From Rusavskia elegans (taxonomy: Eukaryota > Ascomycota > Lecanoromycetes > Teloschistales > Teloschistaceae): a DNA stretch of 64,000 nt. Location of the stretch: NCBI GenBank assembly GCA_011316305.1, contig SAUG01000083.1, forward strand, positions 124,001 to 188,000. The letters are read 5' to 3'. A program made the translations under genes and the position numbers. The notes under the pieces were generated by a model. The model worked only from the letters and a program-made list of their open reading frames with translations, ran no database searches and had not been told where the DNA came from. Each line of letters begins with the position of its first letter. The first letter of the stretch is position 1. Below are positions 49,100-60,980 of the stretch, in pieces.

Positions 49100-49870
49100 G
49101 CCCTATAAAGCGAAGCGATAATATTAAAATAATTATATTAAATATCTATAAAAGAGATAGAATATCTTTAAAACTATATTTATATAGATAAATATCGATT
49201 ATATATTATATATAAACTAGTTTTCGAACGAAATAGTAGAAATTCTATTTATGATAATCTATTTAGAAAAAGTAGCTTTTAATTAAATCTAGTTCTATAT
49301 AGAAAACTATTTTAATAACCCCGAAAAATAAAGAAAAAAAGAAATATTTTAAATATTTTATTATTTCGGTAATCTAATTATAGTCATTAAAGAAACCTTC
49401 GGAGGTAATAATAAAAATAGAATAATAATAAAGAAACTAATAATTCTAAAATAGTAAAAGTCAGTAGCTATTTATACTATTTAGTTTAGGATATTAGTTT
49501 ATAAAATAGACTAGAAGGATTTAACTTTAAAAGTCTATTTTTTTAAAGGATTTAATAGTAGAGTTAAGAAAACCATAGTAGCGATCGAAGAACCCGATTC
49601 GCTAGCGGATTTAATCGAGCTAGTAAGAAGATTTAATACTAGATAGTACGAATAATATATTAATAAATAAACGTTTAATAAAATAGGACCTATTAAAAGA
49701 TAATCTAAAGAAAATCTAATAGAATTTAATACTACCGAAATTAATAGATCGCGAACTAAAATTTATTATTTATATAGAAAAATAGGATACTTTAAAAGAA
49801 ATTATCTAAATAAAGAGATAATAGAAATAACTAAATACTAATTTAAAATAATAGAAAAATTATCTAGAAA
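49100..49870 (+). pseudogene. Degraded gag with CCHC zinc knuckle
   Basis: On the plus strand, about 49768-49818 reads YLYRKIGYFKRNYLNKE. Reversing C-to-T and G-to-A changes gives the spacing of a retroviral-type CCHC knuckle (C-X2-C-X4-H-X4-C). The preceding text is charged and helical as in gag. It belongs to the outer LTR element. Confidence 0.75.
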
Positions 49871-49937
49871 AAAAAACCAAAGAATATATAACTAAAAATT
49901 AGACAGTCTACTATAATAATAAATATTTTATCTATTT

Positions 49938-50046
49938 GGCCTGGTGGCGCAGTGGTAACGCTGCGTGACCTGGAGGCCCAACGGATCCGCGCTCCATCTC
50001 GGAGTTAGCGGAGTTAATCCAGCGGGTCGGGGGTTCGAATCCCTCG
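49938..50046 (+). ncRNA. GC-rich tRNA-like unit (SINE head or tRNA pseudogene), not RIPped
   Basis: It contains an A-box-like TGGCGCAGTGG at 49945-49955 and a perfect B box GGTTCGAATCC at 50032-50042, with a good T-arm (GGGGG pairing with CCCTC). The boxes are about 75 bp apart, as in a tRNA with an intron or long variable arm, but the acceptor strands (GGCCTGG and GAAAATT) do not pair. It is therefore more likely the tRNA-derived head of a SINE than a working tRNA. Its base composition contrasts sharply with the AT-rich gag region around it. Confidence 0.6.
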
Positions 50047-50613
50047 AAAATTAACCAATACTTAAGTTTTTTCTATCGACTAAAAGTCGATTTTTATAAA
50101 ATTTAAAAATACAAGAAGACTAGATAGTAGATCGTCTCGGCCTAGCCCGATCGATCGAAGGAAATTAAGTTAATTAAAGTTAAATAGATTACGGTTTCCC
50201 TCTGGGTTTTAGTCTAGATCTAGCTTCTTCGAGAATCCTTAATTCGAGTTCTCGATAAAATATTTGAATACTAAATAATTACGTAATCTAATCGGTTTAG
50301 CGCCTCTAGTATTAAAATCGTAAAAGATTAAAATCAAAAATCCGAATGATTAATCGTATAGATACATCTTATCTATTTATTAGATAAAAAAAGGTTAGAT
50401 TAATATTCTATAAAACTATAAAGAATAGTAAAAAAACCTACGTTAAAATTTAAATTATACGAAATAGAAAAACCTTTTATAGTAGCTTTTAAAATTAAAA
50501 TCGGAAACTATAAAACGATAGCTTTTATAAATAGAAAAAAAGAAAATAAAATTATAAAAAGATTATACGACTAAATTAAAGGATATATCTAAAAGTATTT
50601 TTAGTAAAATAAT

Positions 50614-50854
50614 TATTATAAATCGATTTAAAATGATAATAATAGCTTGATATTTCTATATAGATAGAAAGCTCCTCTATAAACAAGCGAACAAGGTTAA
50701 ACGCTAGACCTAATTAGGTAATAAATCCTATAGAACTAATAAACCGCGGTTGACGGGATTTAGTTAGCGTATTAGTTAGCCGGTACTATCGGCTAGTACT
50801 TCTATATCTACTGAATTCTATATAGGTTCTAGGTAATTTAAATAGCTTGTAATA
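50614..50854 (-). repeat. 3' LTR (left) of nested gypsy element
   Basis: 241 bp, the more heavily RIPped of the pair: for example TTAGCCGGTACTATCGG here against TCAGCCGGTACCATCGG in the other LTR. Confidence 0.92.
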
Positions 50855-50960
50855 AATACTATAAAACGAATAAATAGTATCGCCTTTAATACGCTCGTAT
50901 TAAATATTTAAAAACTTTAAAAATATTAAAAATAAAGGCGCTAAAAGATTAAAAAGAAAA

Positions 50961-51052
50961 TAGCGCTACTAGAAATCGAACCCGGGCTATACTAAAGCCC
51001 TTAAATAATAAAAAGCGGCTAATAAAACGGCCGAGCTAATTTCTTTATCGCT
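50961..51052 (-). ncRNA. tRNA-like sequence inside the nested element (degraded)
   Basis: On the minus strand there is an A-box-like TAGCTCGGCCG (51038-51028) and a B-box-like GGTTCGATTTC (50982-50972), at normal tRNA spacing. T-arm strands CCGGG and TCTAG would pair after undoing two or three RIP transitions. The ends AGCGATA and TAGCGCT pair at six of seven positions, but about seven extra bases separate the acceptor strand from the A box. It may be a tRNA-derived insertion or pseudo-tRNA. Confidence 0.4.
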
Positions 51053-51499
51053 TAAATAGAGGCGGTACGTATTACTACTATATTATAGCGCCTAGTAATA
51101 GAATCTTCGAATTAGAATCTAATAGATAGTAGTAGTACTTTACCGACTATAAAAAGAAATATAATTATACTAGATCGAATATATAAAGCGCCGGCGAGGT
51201 ATAATAATTTATAAACGCTTTAACTTTAATCCGGAATAGTATAAAGGATCTACTAGTAGCGCGGATATTAAAAGCTCTAGTTACTATAATACCGCTAGGG
51301 TATAATTAGATTATTACTAATAATAAAGTCTAAATAAAAGGAAGAAATATTTATTATATTCGTTAATAAAGTCTATATAATATATTAAATTTTATAATCT
51401 ATACTAGCTATTATATTATAGCCTATAGCCTTTCTATTTAACTAGATATTAGAAGCGCTAGCGTACTTTTCGCCGATCTATAATTTATTCTATTCCGAA

Positions 51500-54400
51500 C
51501 TAATTAGAATCTTTTTCCGAAAATTCTATTTCGATAGTAAAAAGCTTATTATTAACCGGAAGCCGGTTAAAAGAATTATTACCGATAGGCGCTGGTTCTA
51601 ATTAGGTTATAGAAATAATAGAATAGATTTTAATAGTAGTAGAATATTCTAATTCGTATACGAAATACCCGATTTTATAAATTACTTTAAATAGGCTAGC
51701 TCGTTAATACGAGAGCTTTTAATTAGTAATATCTAATAGCGTATATCCGTAATAAAGCTTTAAAAAAACCTTATTATCTAGTTTAAAGGACCTAGCTTTA
51801 TATAGGTTATTATAACGGACTTTAGAAAAAATAGTACTAAAAGCTATTATATCTTTTATTTCTATATATTTAATAGATTTTAGGCGTTTTATATTTTCCG
51901 GTAGTAGATCCGATAAAATATTAACTATATTTTTAGATTAAAAGCCTAGTACTAGTTCGTTAGAGGCTGTACTAATAGTAAAGCTAGTTATATTATTAAA
52001 CGCGAATTATAGAAATAGAATAGTTTTAATCTAATCTTTATCCGGATATTCTATAAACTAGAAACGGAAACTAATTTCTATTATTTAATTAATTCGTTCC
52101 GATTATCTATTAGTTTAGAGATAATATACTATAGATATTAGAATTTTCGTTCCTAGCTTCTAGAAGATCTGGCGCTAGAAAGATAATATAAATTTACGAT
52201 CTCTATTACTAATAATAACTAATAGAATTTCCTAGTTATATTCGAGTAAAGCCGTAATAACGAGGTTCGTCTAATTAATTACGGAATAAATAATCTATTT
52301 AGAAATTAGGAGAACCTTTTTAGTATATTTATATATAGTCGTTAGTATATAATCCTACGTAGAAAACTTCGTAGATAATACGAATACGAAGTCTATCGTA
52401 ATTATATAAAACGGTACCTTCGGAAGAATTAGATTAAAGAATCTATAGAACCTATACTATTTCGTTTAATTTAACTAGTATTATTAATAGTATTTTATAT
52501 ATTTTTTAATCTTTTTATATATATTATAAATAAAGATCGATAGATAGAGTTCTTTATATATATAATAATACCTTTAATAATACCGGTTATAAACTTCGCC
52601 GATAATTTCGCCTGCGAGTTTATCCGGAATATAGAGTCGATTTCGGCTATTTCTAGAAATATAGTAAAAAAATTTATTATATATTCGAAAATTAATATCT
52701 AGTACGCGATATTTATTATTTTTAATATTAGAATCTAGTTTCTAGATTTATAGTATTATAATAATTTTAGTCTATCGTTTATTATTAGCGTAGCCTTCTT
52801 TAATACGCTATTTAAATTCGTCTACTATTTTAACGAACGTTAACAAGTATATTAGTATAATAATATCCGGGGTATACTATAGAATATCTTTTTTATTATT
52901 AAATTCGGTATTTCTATATAATACGTTTAAAATATCTTTTTTATTTTTAACCGACGTATAAAAGACCTTTGTTTCGAGTTATAATAAAATATTAGAAACG
53001 ATATTAGTTTTACCTACTTTATAGCGTAGTTTAATATTAAAAGCCGAAAGATACTATAATATACGAACGAGTTTTAAATTTAGCTTATCGGTACTTATTA
53101 TTTTAAGCGAGGTCTATTTTAAAATCGGGACCACCGTCGAGTAATTAGTATATATAATTACTAGTAGCTTTAATAATAAATTAATAAAATAGCGAGCTTT
53201 CTTTATTATCCAGATAACTCTAGCGACTTTAAATTCGGTAGACTAATAATTCTATTCGGCGCTATTAAAGTATTTATTTAGAAATAGTATTAGCTATACT
53301 TTAGTAAATAGAAAGTTTTTATCGGGGTCTCTTTTAATATAGTAGATAATTACTATAAAGCCGAATTACTTTAATATATCTAAATTAATATAGAGTTTCT
53401 TTATAGAATCGAAATAATAAAAGAAGATTAGAAATTCGAATACTATTTATAGTATCTAAAATAATTTCTTTTTTTCTAAAATAGAATTATATTTTAACTT
53501 CGTTAATTAGAATTTATATTTAAATTCTTTAAAGCTTTATCCGAATTCTTTTATAAATAAAGTCTTTCTTTTCTATAGAGGTTCGACGAGCTATATATAT
53601 CCTATAATTATATAACGTAGCTAGTTAGTTATTCCGAAATAGATTTCCAGATTCTATAGATATTTAGAAAAAGCCTTTTTTAAAATAGTTTTAATTTTAT
53701 CCTTTAAAGTAGTTACTTCTAGTATATTAATACGTTATTTAAGTAAATAAACTAAGAGATATCCTATAAACGACTTTAAAGGTATAAGGCTTACTCGTTT
53801 TTCTCGGAATAGAGCGAAAATTTAATCTAAATACTCTAGATACTTTTCTAAACTATATAAAAAGATTATAATATTATTTATATAGATTTTAGCGAAATTT
53901 TTAAACGGGCGAAATAGTTTATAAATCTAGTACTATATATATAGTAGTAAGTTTTTATATTTTATAAGCGCTACTAAAGTTTATTCCTATCTATATTAAA
54001 AAACTATAGTAAATTTATAATAATTACGGCGTTAGATTCTAAACTAATAAAATTATTTTATAGTATTAACGATAGAAATATAGAGATATTCTAATACTAA
54101 AGTAATAATATCCGTTTATAATAGAAAAAGATAACTATCTATTTTTATAATAGCGTTAAAGCTTCGGATATTAACTACTACTCGTCCTTTTTTTATACTA
54201 TCTAAAGGAGTCCTCTATACTATAAAAATAAAATATACGAAAGGCGTTAGCTATTCGAAATATTCTATTTTACTTTATTTATAAAGCTTATTAAAGGTTT
54301 TATTATATTTAATACGGTCTATATAATTTAGATTATAAATCTTTAAAAATATAGGCTTCGTTTCTTTCTTTAGAAATATTAGTTTCTATTTTTCTTTAGA

Positions 54401-55500
54401 AATATCTATTATAATTTCCTAATCGGTAAATATATTTTAGAATTTTTTAGTAATAGTAGCTAGTTATTACGCTACTAGTAGTTTACCGTAAACCGTAATA
54501 CTATTAGATAGATAGTACTCTAATTTAGAATTAATAGATATAGTAGAAAAAGCTAATTTAGCGAATTCGATATTTTTAGCTAGATTCGCGCTAAATCTTG
54601 CTAAACTTTCGTTAAAATTTATTTTATTAACCGAATAGAAAACGTTTTAATTTATTAGAATATTCTACGTACTAACTATATTAGATAATTCTAGACGATA
54701 TATAGTTCTATTTTATATAATCGCGGCGATAGCGAATAGTATTATAACTTTAATAGCTGCCTTTTTTACTAATTTCTTAATATTATATTTAATAATATTT
54801 TATATTAATTCTACTATAAGCGGAATTAGATTAGAAACGGCAGTATAGTATCTTTTATACCGATTTTTAATAATTTTTTTAAGCCGAATTCGTTTAAATA
54901 GAACTACTGGCGAATAGTTTACGTTATAGATATTTACGAAGCTAAGTAAAACGTCGACTATATAGATAAAAGAGCTACTATTAGAATTAAAGTTTATTTT
55001 CGGAGTTAACTTTAATTTAGATTTAAAGAAGAAATTACGGTTTCCGAAAATATTATCTCGATACTATACTAGAATTTATATAACTCTATTAGATTTTAAA
55101 ATGGTATTATTTTAAATTCTAATAATATATCTAAAGTTAGGCTCCTTATATATATAGGAGTTAAAGTTAACTTTAAGATTTTCGTAACTGCCGATAATAA
55201 TTTACTATTTTTAATAATCTAGAATTATTTCTTCCGGAATTAAGATATCTCTATCTAGTAGCAAATTAATTTATAGATTTTTAATAATATAGATCTTATT
55301 TATAAACTCTATAATAGCTAAATTACCTTTTAAATAGAAAATAAAAATAGCGAATTTATCGATTCGATAGATTTATTCGCCTATACTATAAATAGAAATC
55401 TTCTTCGATAGTTTTTTAATTTTAATACTATCTAAAATAAATTTCCTATCTGCTATTAATATTATATATTCTAAATTAGTATATACGTCTTTAGCGTTAG
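51500..55500 (-). pseudogene. Degraded gypsy pol of the nested element
   Basis: On the minus strand around 53950-53850 the text reads YKLFRPFKNFAKIYINNIII. This is the RIP form of the gypsy RT stretch ending in the active site YIDDIIIF. It continues with a readable RT-thumb region: LEKYLEYLD, IFALF, then VSLIPLKSFIGYLLVYLL. Integrase should lie between about 51.5 and 53 kb and gag towards 55.5-57.8 kb, but I could not read those domains. All frames are broken. Confidence 0.8.
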
Positions 55501-57877
55501 ATATATTTAGGCGGAAAGCTAATAGAAAAACGACGTAATAGAAATATTTAAAGGCTAAATTAATTCCTATAATCTATTTGCTATTTAAAGCGATTATATA
55601 AAATATAAAAGTATTTTTATTATTAGAAGATTATTTATTAGTAATAAGTATTTATATTTCGGCTTTATTACTTTCTATATTTTAGTAAACGATATTAAAA
55701 TATTTAAATAATTTATTATATAACTCGAATAAAATATTATACTTCTAATATAAATATAAAACCTTCGGTCTAGTATTAATAAATTTCTAGCTAACTTCTT
55801 TATATTCTAATTTTTTAAAAGCTATATTATAGTATTCGATCTCTTTATTATAAAATTCGGCGGACTATTTACTATAATATCTATAGACGGGATCCTATTC
55901 GATATATTAGACGTAAACTTTCTTTATAATAGAATAATATTTACTATATATATTTTTAAAAACTCCTATTTAATATACTCGTTAAAGCGAAATTAATAGT
56001 ATTAAACGTTAGAAATTTAGGCCGAAATAAAGACTTTCTTAGGAATTAATTATTATAAAGTTTCTAAAATCTATTATTATATACTAGCGTAGAAATCTAT
56101 TATATTAGAAAAGAATTCCTTTATAGATTTTCTAATATATTTATAAATATAGAACGAAAGAAATTCGTACCGCTTTAGATAAAAGACGTTCCTAGTAAAT
56201 CTTTCTTAATAAAGAAAGGCTAATATTTCTAGAAAGGCTAAAGAGTTTACTAAACTATAAAATATTAATATTTATATCCGGAAGGGCCGGAACTAAATAT
56301 TAATTAATATACTAGATTTTTTAGTACCGATTAAAGCCGGAATAGAAACGGATTCCCTATTTATTAACGGCTAGAATTATTAGAGGGTATTTCCCGAGAT
56401 TATCGGAAGTAGTCTTTTTCTATAGTCTAGATTTTAAGCTTATAATTATCTATTAATCGAAAGAATATATTAATAGTAGTTTTTTTTATTAGTTTAAAAA
56501 TAAAGGTAATATAAAAAGAAATAGCGAGATCTATCTATATTTATATAATAGTTTACTAAATATTAATTATTTCGGTAATTTTTATAGTTCGAAGCCTAGT
56601 CTAACTATATTTACGAGGTTCGCGATAGCGGTTTATATTTTCGATAATATACTTTTTCTTATTTAGAATATATATTCTTTCTTTTATCGATAGTTTAAAG
56701 CGAGTAATTAAGGCGCTAATTTATATATCGAGGTCCTTTATTAGATATTTCTTTTCTATATCCGAAAGTTCGTTAGAATATTATTATAGAATTTTACCAC
56801 GAAAATATATCTATAGATTCTTTTTAATTTTACTATTTAACCTAGTAATACTTTTAACTTATTCGGTATAAATATAGACGTCGCGGAAATAGATATCTTT
56901 ACTTATATATTCGATATAAGGCCCGGTTTCGGCGGATTTATTATTATAGAAGGGGTAGAAATAGCTAATATCGCCTATAACGAATTTTTTATATTTATCG
57001 GCTCTAGTAAAAAACGTAGAAAGTTTAGATAGTAGTAAAGGCGTCTTTTTTCTCTATTAGCTTTATTAGCGAAGTTCTATAAACTCTACCTAAATTACGA
57101 TATTCTATTTTTCTAATTTTTTAAAAAATTAAATTATTATAGAATTAGAGCTACGGTTTTATATCGTATTTAATTTCCGGATTATACCCGATTTAGATAG
57201 AATAAAGAGGTCCGCTAGGACTTTATCGACTATATTTTTCTTTTCTTTACTTTTAGTAAAAGTTCGATAATTTATAATAGTTTATATATATATAAAGTCG
57301 TTCCGAAACTCTATAGTACTTTTTTTAAAGCGTTTAATAGTAGCTCGCGCTATAGTCCCGCTATCTAACTATTTATTAGGCTTTCTAGGCGATCGGAATA
57401 GCCGGGAAGATAATCTTATTTTAACGCCTATAATATTATCTACTTCGATTCTAGAAGATTTAAAGTCGCTGTAATTATTATATATAAAGTTTAATAAATC
57501 TAGTATATTCTAGTATTTATTAGTAGTATATCTAGAACCGGTTCTATCTATAAATTCGACGAGCTAATACCCGAAAAAAATAGTACTATTATTAAAAAAT
57601 AGAGATAGTTTATCTATCGCTATCGTAATTTATTAGAATCTAATTAATAAGCCGGTTTATTTCTATTATACCTAAATATATAAGGTATAATTAGTAAAAA
57701 ACGGTAGTTATTTAGTAAATATTGCTATTAAAGTATATTTAATTAAAATAATAAGTATTTCTGAAAATACAGATAATATTACTAGTATTATTAATATTTA
57801 TAAACAGGAATTAATATTTATAAACGCTATATATATATTATATAGTACGTATAAATAAACCTTTTATTACTACTAAT

Positions 57878-58118
57878 TATTATAGATCGATTTAAAATAA
57901 TAATAATAGCTTAATATTTCTATATAGATAGAAAGTTTCTCTATAAATAAGCGAATAAGGCTGAACGCTAGGCCTAATTAGATAACGAATCCCGTAGAGC
58001 TAGTAAACCGCGGTTAACGGGGTTTAGTTAGCGTATTAGTCAGCCGGTACCATCGGCTAGTGCCTCCATATCCATTGAATTCCATATAAGTTTCAAGCAG
58101 ATCAAATAGCTTATAATA
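57878..58118 (-). repeat. 5' LTR (right) of nested gypsy element
   Basis: 241 bp partner of 50614-50854. Its right part (58035-58110) keeps many CA and TG dinucleotides that are TA in the left LTR. Confidence 0.92.
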
Positions 58119-59460
58119 ATAATAGAATTATAAATATCGAAGTTAAAATAAAAAACAGATTTATTAGAACGTCTAGTTTTATAGTTATTAAAAGTCCTAG
58201 ATAGTATATTATCCTAGGAAACGAATAGAAAAAATTAATTTCGAAAACGTTAATATAAGAAAGTACGATTAGAAAAAGAATAAAACTATAAATGATATAT
58301 TTTTTTATATATAAAAATCTTTTATATACCGAATTAGATATCGGATTAAATATAAATTATAAATAAATTAAAGAAATTAATATTCTTTTTAAATAGAAAG
58401 AAAAAGTTTAGAAAATAAAAATTTAGAAAAGAATACTCCTATCTACTAATATAATTAGCTTTTAAATATAATAAAATCTAGAAGATAATCTAAAAACTAA
58501 AAATAGAAGATATTAAAAAAATCTATAGAAATATTATTAAAAAATAGAAAAAGTCGAGTATAATCTAATACCCGAACTAAATAAATACCTAGAAAATAGA
58601 ATACCGGACTCTATACTAAATATATAACTAAAAGATAAATAGTTTCTAACCTTATTATTATAGAACGAAATAGTCGTTAAAAAATAAAAGTTAGTAGAAA
58701 TATTAGAAAATTTAGATCTAATTTATAATATCGATATAGAATTTTAAAAAAATAGAAGTAAAGTAAAGAAATCTTTAACTAGATACTCTTTTATATATTT
58801 ATTAAATCTAAAGACCGAAAGAAATTAAATTCCTTTAGAAATTAATTTAAATTAATCGAATTAGAAACCGAAATAGATTTAATAGACGCCTTTTATACGG
58901 CTAGTATAAAATTTATAGAAAAGTAAAATATAACTAGAATATTAAATTTATTAAAACGAAATAATACGCGTTACTTTTAAACGATAAAATTACCTTTACG
59001 TTTATCTAAAGCGCGATAATAAATAATAAAATACTTTTATTTTCTAAAAAATCGATAGAGATTCGACTTTTAAATAAGGTATTTATTACGAATTTTTTTT
59101 TTAGAATCTAAAAAGAACTCGATATAATATCGCGCTTTAGTATACTCGTTAAAAATATTTCTAATATTAGATCGGAGTTTATTTTTTTTTATCTTTAAAA
59201 TATTTTTCTATAGAATAATAGTAGCCGGAGAAAACTATAATAGTTATTAATATATAGATAATATTAGAAATTAAATAATTATAAAACATCTAAATACGAG
59301 TATACTCGCTATAAATATTACTATCTACTTCGATTTTATACTTTTTTAAAAGATTATAAATATAAAGACTATTAGAGAAAAATATAATAATATCTCTCGA
59401 CTAAATTCGACGAAAATATTTTAAACGATTATCTCTTCGAGAACGTATAATAAAAATATT

Positions 59461-59492
59461 AAAGGAAGAAAAAAGAAAGAAAAAAAAAAGAA
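59461..59492 (+). other. Purine-only tract near the 3' LTR (possible polypurine tract)
   Basis: Thirty-two consecutive A/G bases lie 60 bp before the 3' LTR of the outer element. A polypurine tract normally abuts the LTR, so this is either a second upstream tract or simply an A-rich run after RIP. Confidence 0.35.
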
Positions 59493-59552
59493 TTAGATTT
59501 TAAAAACCCCGTATATAGAAAAGCTAAATAAAAAACGATATAGAAAAGACCG

Positions 59553-59963
59553 TATTATATCCGCGACTCTATAGAAATACGCTAGAAAATTAACTAAATA
59601 AACGAGTCTAATTATCTATAACCGCCTATAGCCGCTATAGTCGACCTTTATAAAAGGGCTTTTAACGGACGGCTATCTATCGATACTATTAACTACTTTC
59701 GCTATATATATCGCTTCTTTATTTTTATTAGATAACTTCTTTTACTAGTCGTTAATATAATTATTAAATACGTCTCTACTATTCTCTATTTATTATCTCT
59801 ATAATATAGACGCTTTATAATATTATAACCGTACCTTCGCGGCTATACGAAATTAGTTACGATAATTTATATTAGGATTCTCTTACTATTCGGTAGTTCG
59901 GACTACGCCTACGGCTATAGCTAGACTCGAACGTAACGTTCTTTGACGTATAAGAACGTTATA
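59553..59963 (+). repeat. 3' LTR of outer element
   Basis: This 411 bp repeat is the partner of 48651-49065; differences are mostly C/T and G/A transitions. Confidence 0.9.
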
Positions 59964-59968
59964 ATAAA

Positions 59969-60774
59969 GTCTAATTCAATTAATATTAGTCTATAATAGC
60001 TATTTCCGGACTATATTTTATTTAAATACTATTTTCTATAAAACTATTCCGAATATTATTCTATATTATTTTATCGTCTATTATTATAATATTTTTCTAT
60101 ATCTCTTTTATATAGTTTATTATCGAAGTCGATAGATATTTTAATTAAATTATATAGAATATTATATATTCGACTATTATATATAAATTTATTTTTTATT
60201 CGTTTTTTAAATCTTTATCTAAATATTATATATAGAGCGTTATTATTTTATTCTATTAATAGTATCTATTCTTTAAATCGTATAGCGTAGTTAGATACGG
60301 TATTTTTCTATTAAAGATATTAAATAAAATATTTAGTAGTTTAGATTTCGTTTAAAATTCTAAAAATTTTATAAATAGCTTTTTTTAATTTTATAAATTA
60401 TACGAAAATATTTTTATTATCTTCGTTATTATCTATATATTATCAAAGAAAAGGTTTTATCTAATATTAGACTCGTCTTCGAAAATAGAATATAGTAGAA
60501 AATGTCTTTTTTTAAATATAGAATAGAATATAAAATATATATTTAATTAAATAAATTAATCTTTTAATTTATTATAATCTCTACAGTATTTATCGGATTT
60601 ACTAACTTTAATATTATAAAAACGTTAGTTAGTAGAAGGAATATTTTTATCTTTACTATTATTTTTTATCTAAATTTTCTTTTTTTTAGATTCGGACTAT
60701 TTTACTATATTGCTGGATTTATTTAATATAGAGATTTAATATTAATCTACGATAGATATTCTAAAGATATTTAA
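59969..60774. other. RIP-degraded sequence, unclassified
   Basis: I see no readable domain between the outer element's target duplication and repeat R2 copy b. Confidence 0.3.
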
Positions 60775-60980
60775 AATATTATAAAATTACCGAAAAGGTC
60801 TAATATTTCTAAAAGTTAGTTAAATTTATTAGTATATCGATAAACGGAGATATAATTGATAATTATTTAAATTAATTTAAAAATAAATTGATGTAATTAC
60901 TAGATTAATATATAGCGATAATAAATAAATTAAATATAAACAATAAAAGCGTCGAGTTCGAAATTTATATAATTAATAGA
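60775..60980 (+). repeat. Dispersed repeat R2, copy b
   Basis: Direct match to 23990-24195. Confidence 0.75.

Larger units (their letters stand above)
50614..58118 (-). mobile_element. Nested Ty3/gypsy LTR retrotransposon
   Basis: A 7505 bp element with two LTRs of exactly 241 bp (50614-50854 and 57878-58118) is flanked by the exact 5 bp duplication ATAAT (50609-50613 and 58119-58123). RT lies on the minus strand, so the 5' LTR is the right-hand one. It is inserted into the internal region of the outer element (48651-59963), between the gag region and the 3' part, and is therefore younger. Confidence 0.92.
48651..59963 (+). mobile_element. Outer LTR retrotransposon, interrupted by a nested element
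   Basis: It is bounded by two direct LTRs (48651-49065 and 59553-59963) and an exact 5 bp target duplication ATAAA (48646-48650 and 59964-59968). Both LTRs start TATTA and end TTATA, as TGTTA...TTACA would look after RIP. The 5' LTR has a TATA-like TATAAAAG near 48750, and a gag zinc knuckle follows on the plus strand, so it is oriented plus. Without the nested insert and its duplication the internal region is only about 3.0 kb and I find no RT motif, so this may be a gag-only, non-autonomous or deleted element. Confidence 0.9.

Noticed and set aside
49938..50046. A functional nuclear tRNA gene
   Set aside because: The T-arm and B box are good, but the two acceptor strands do not pair and no anticodon arm could be drawn with confidence, so I call it tRNA-like only.
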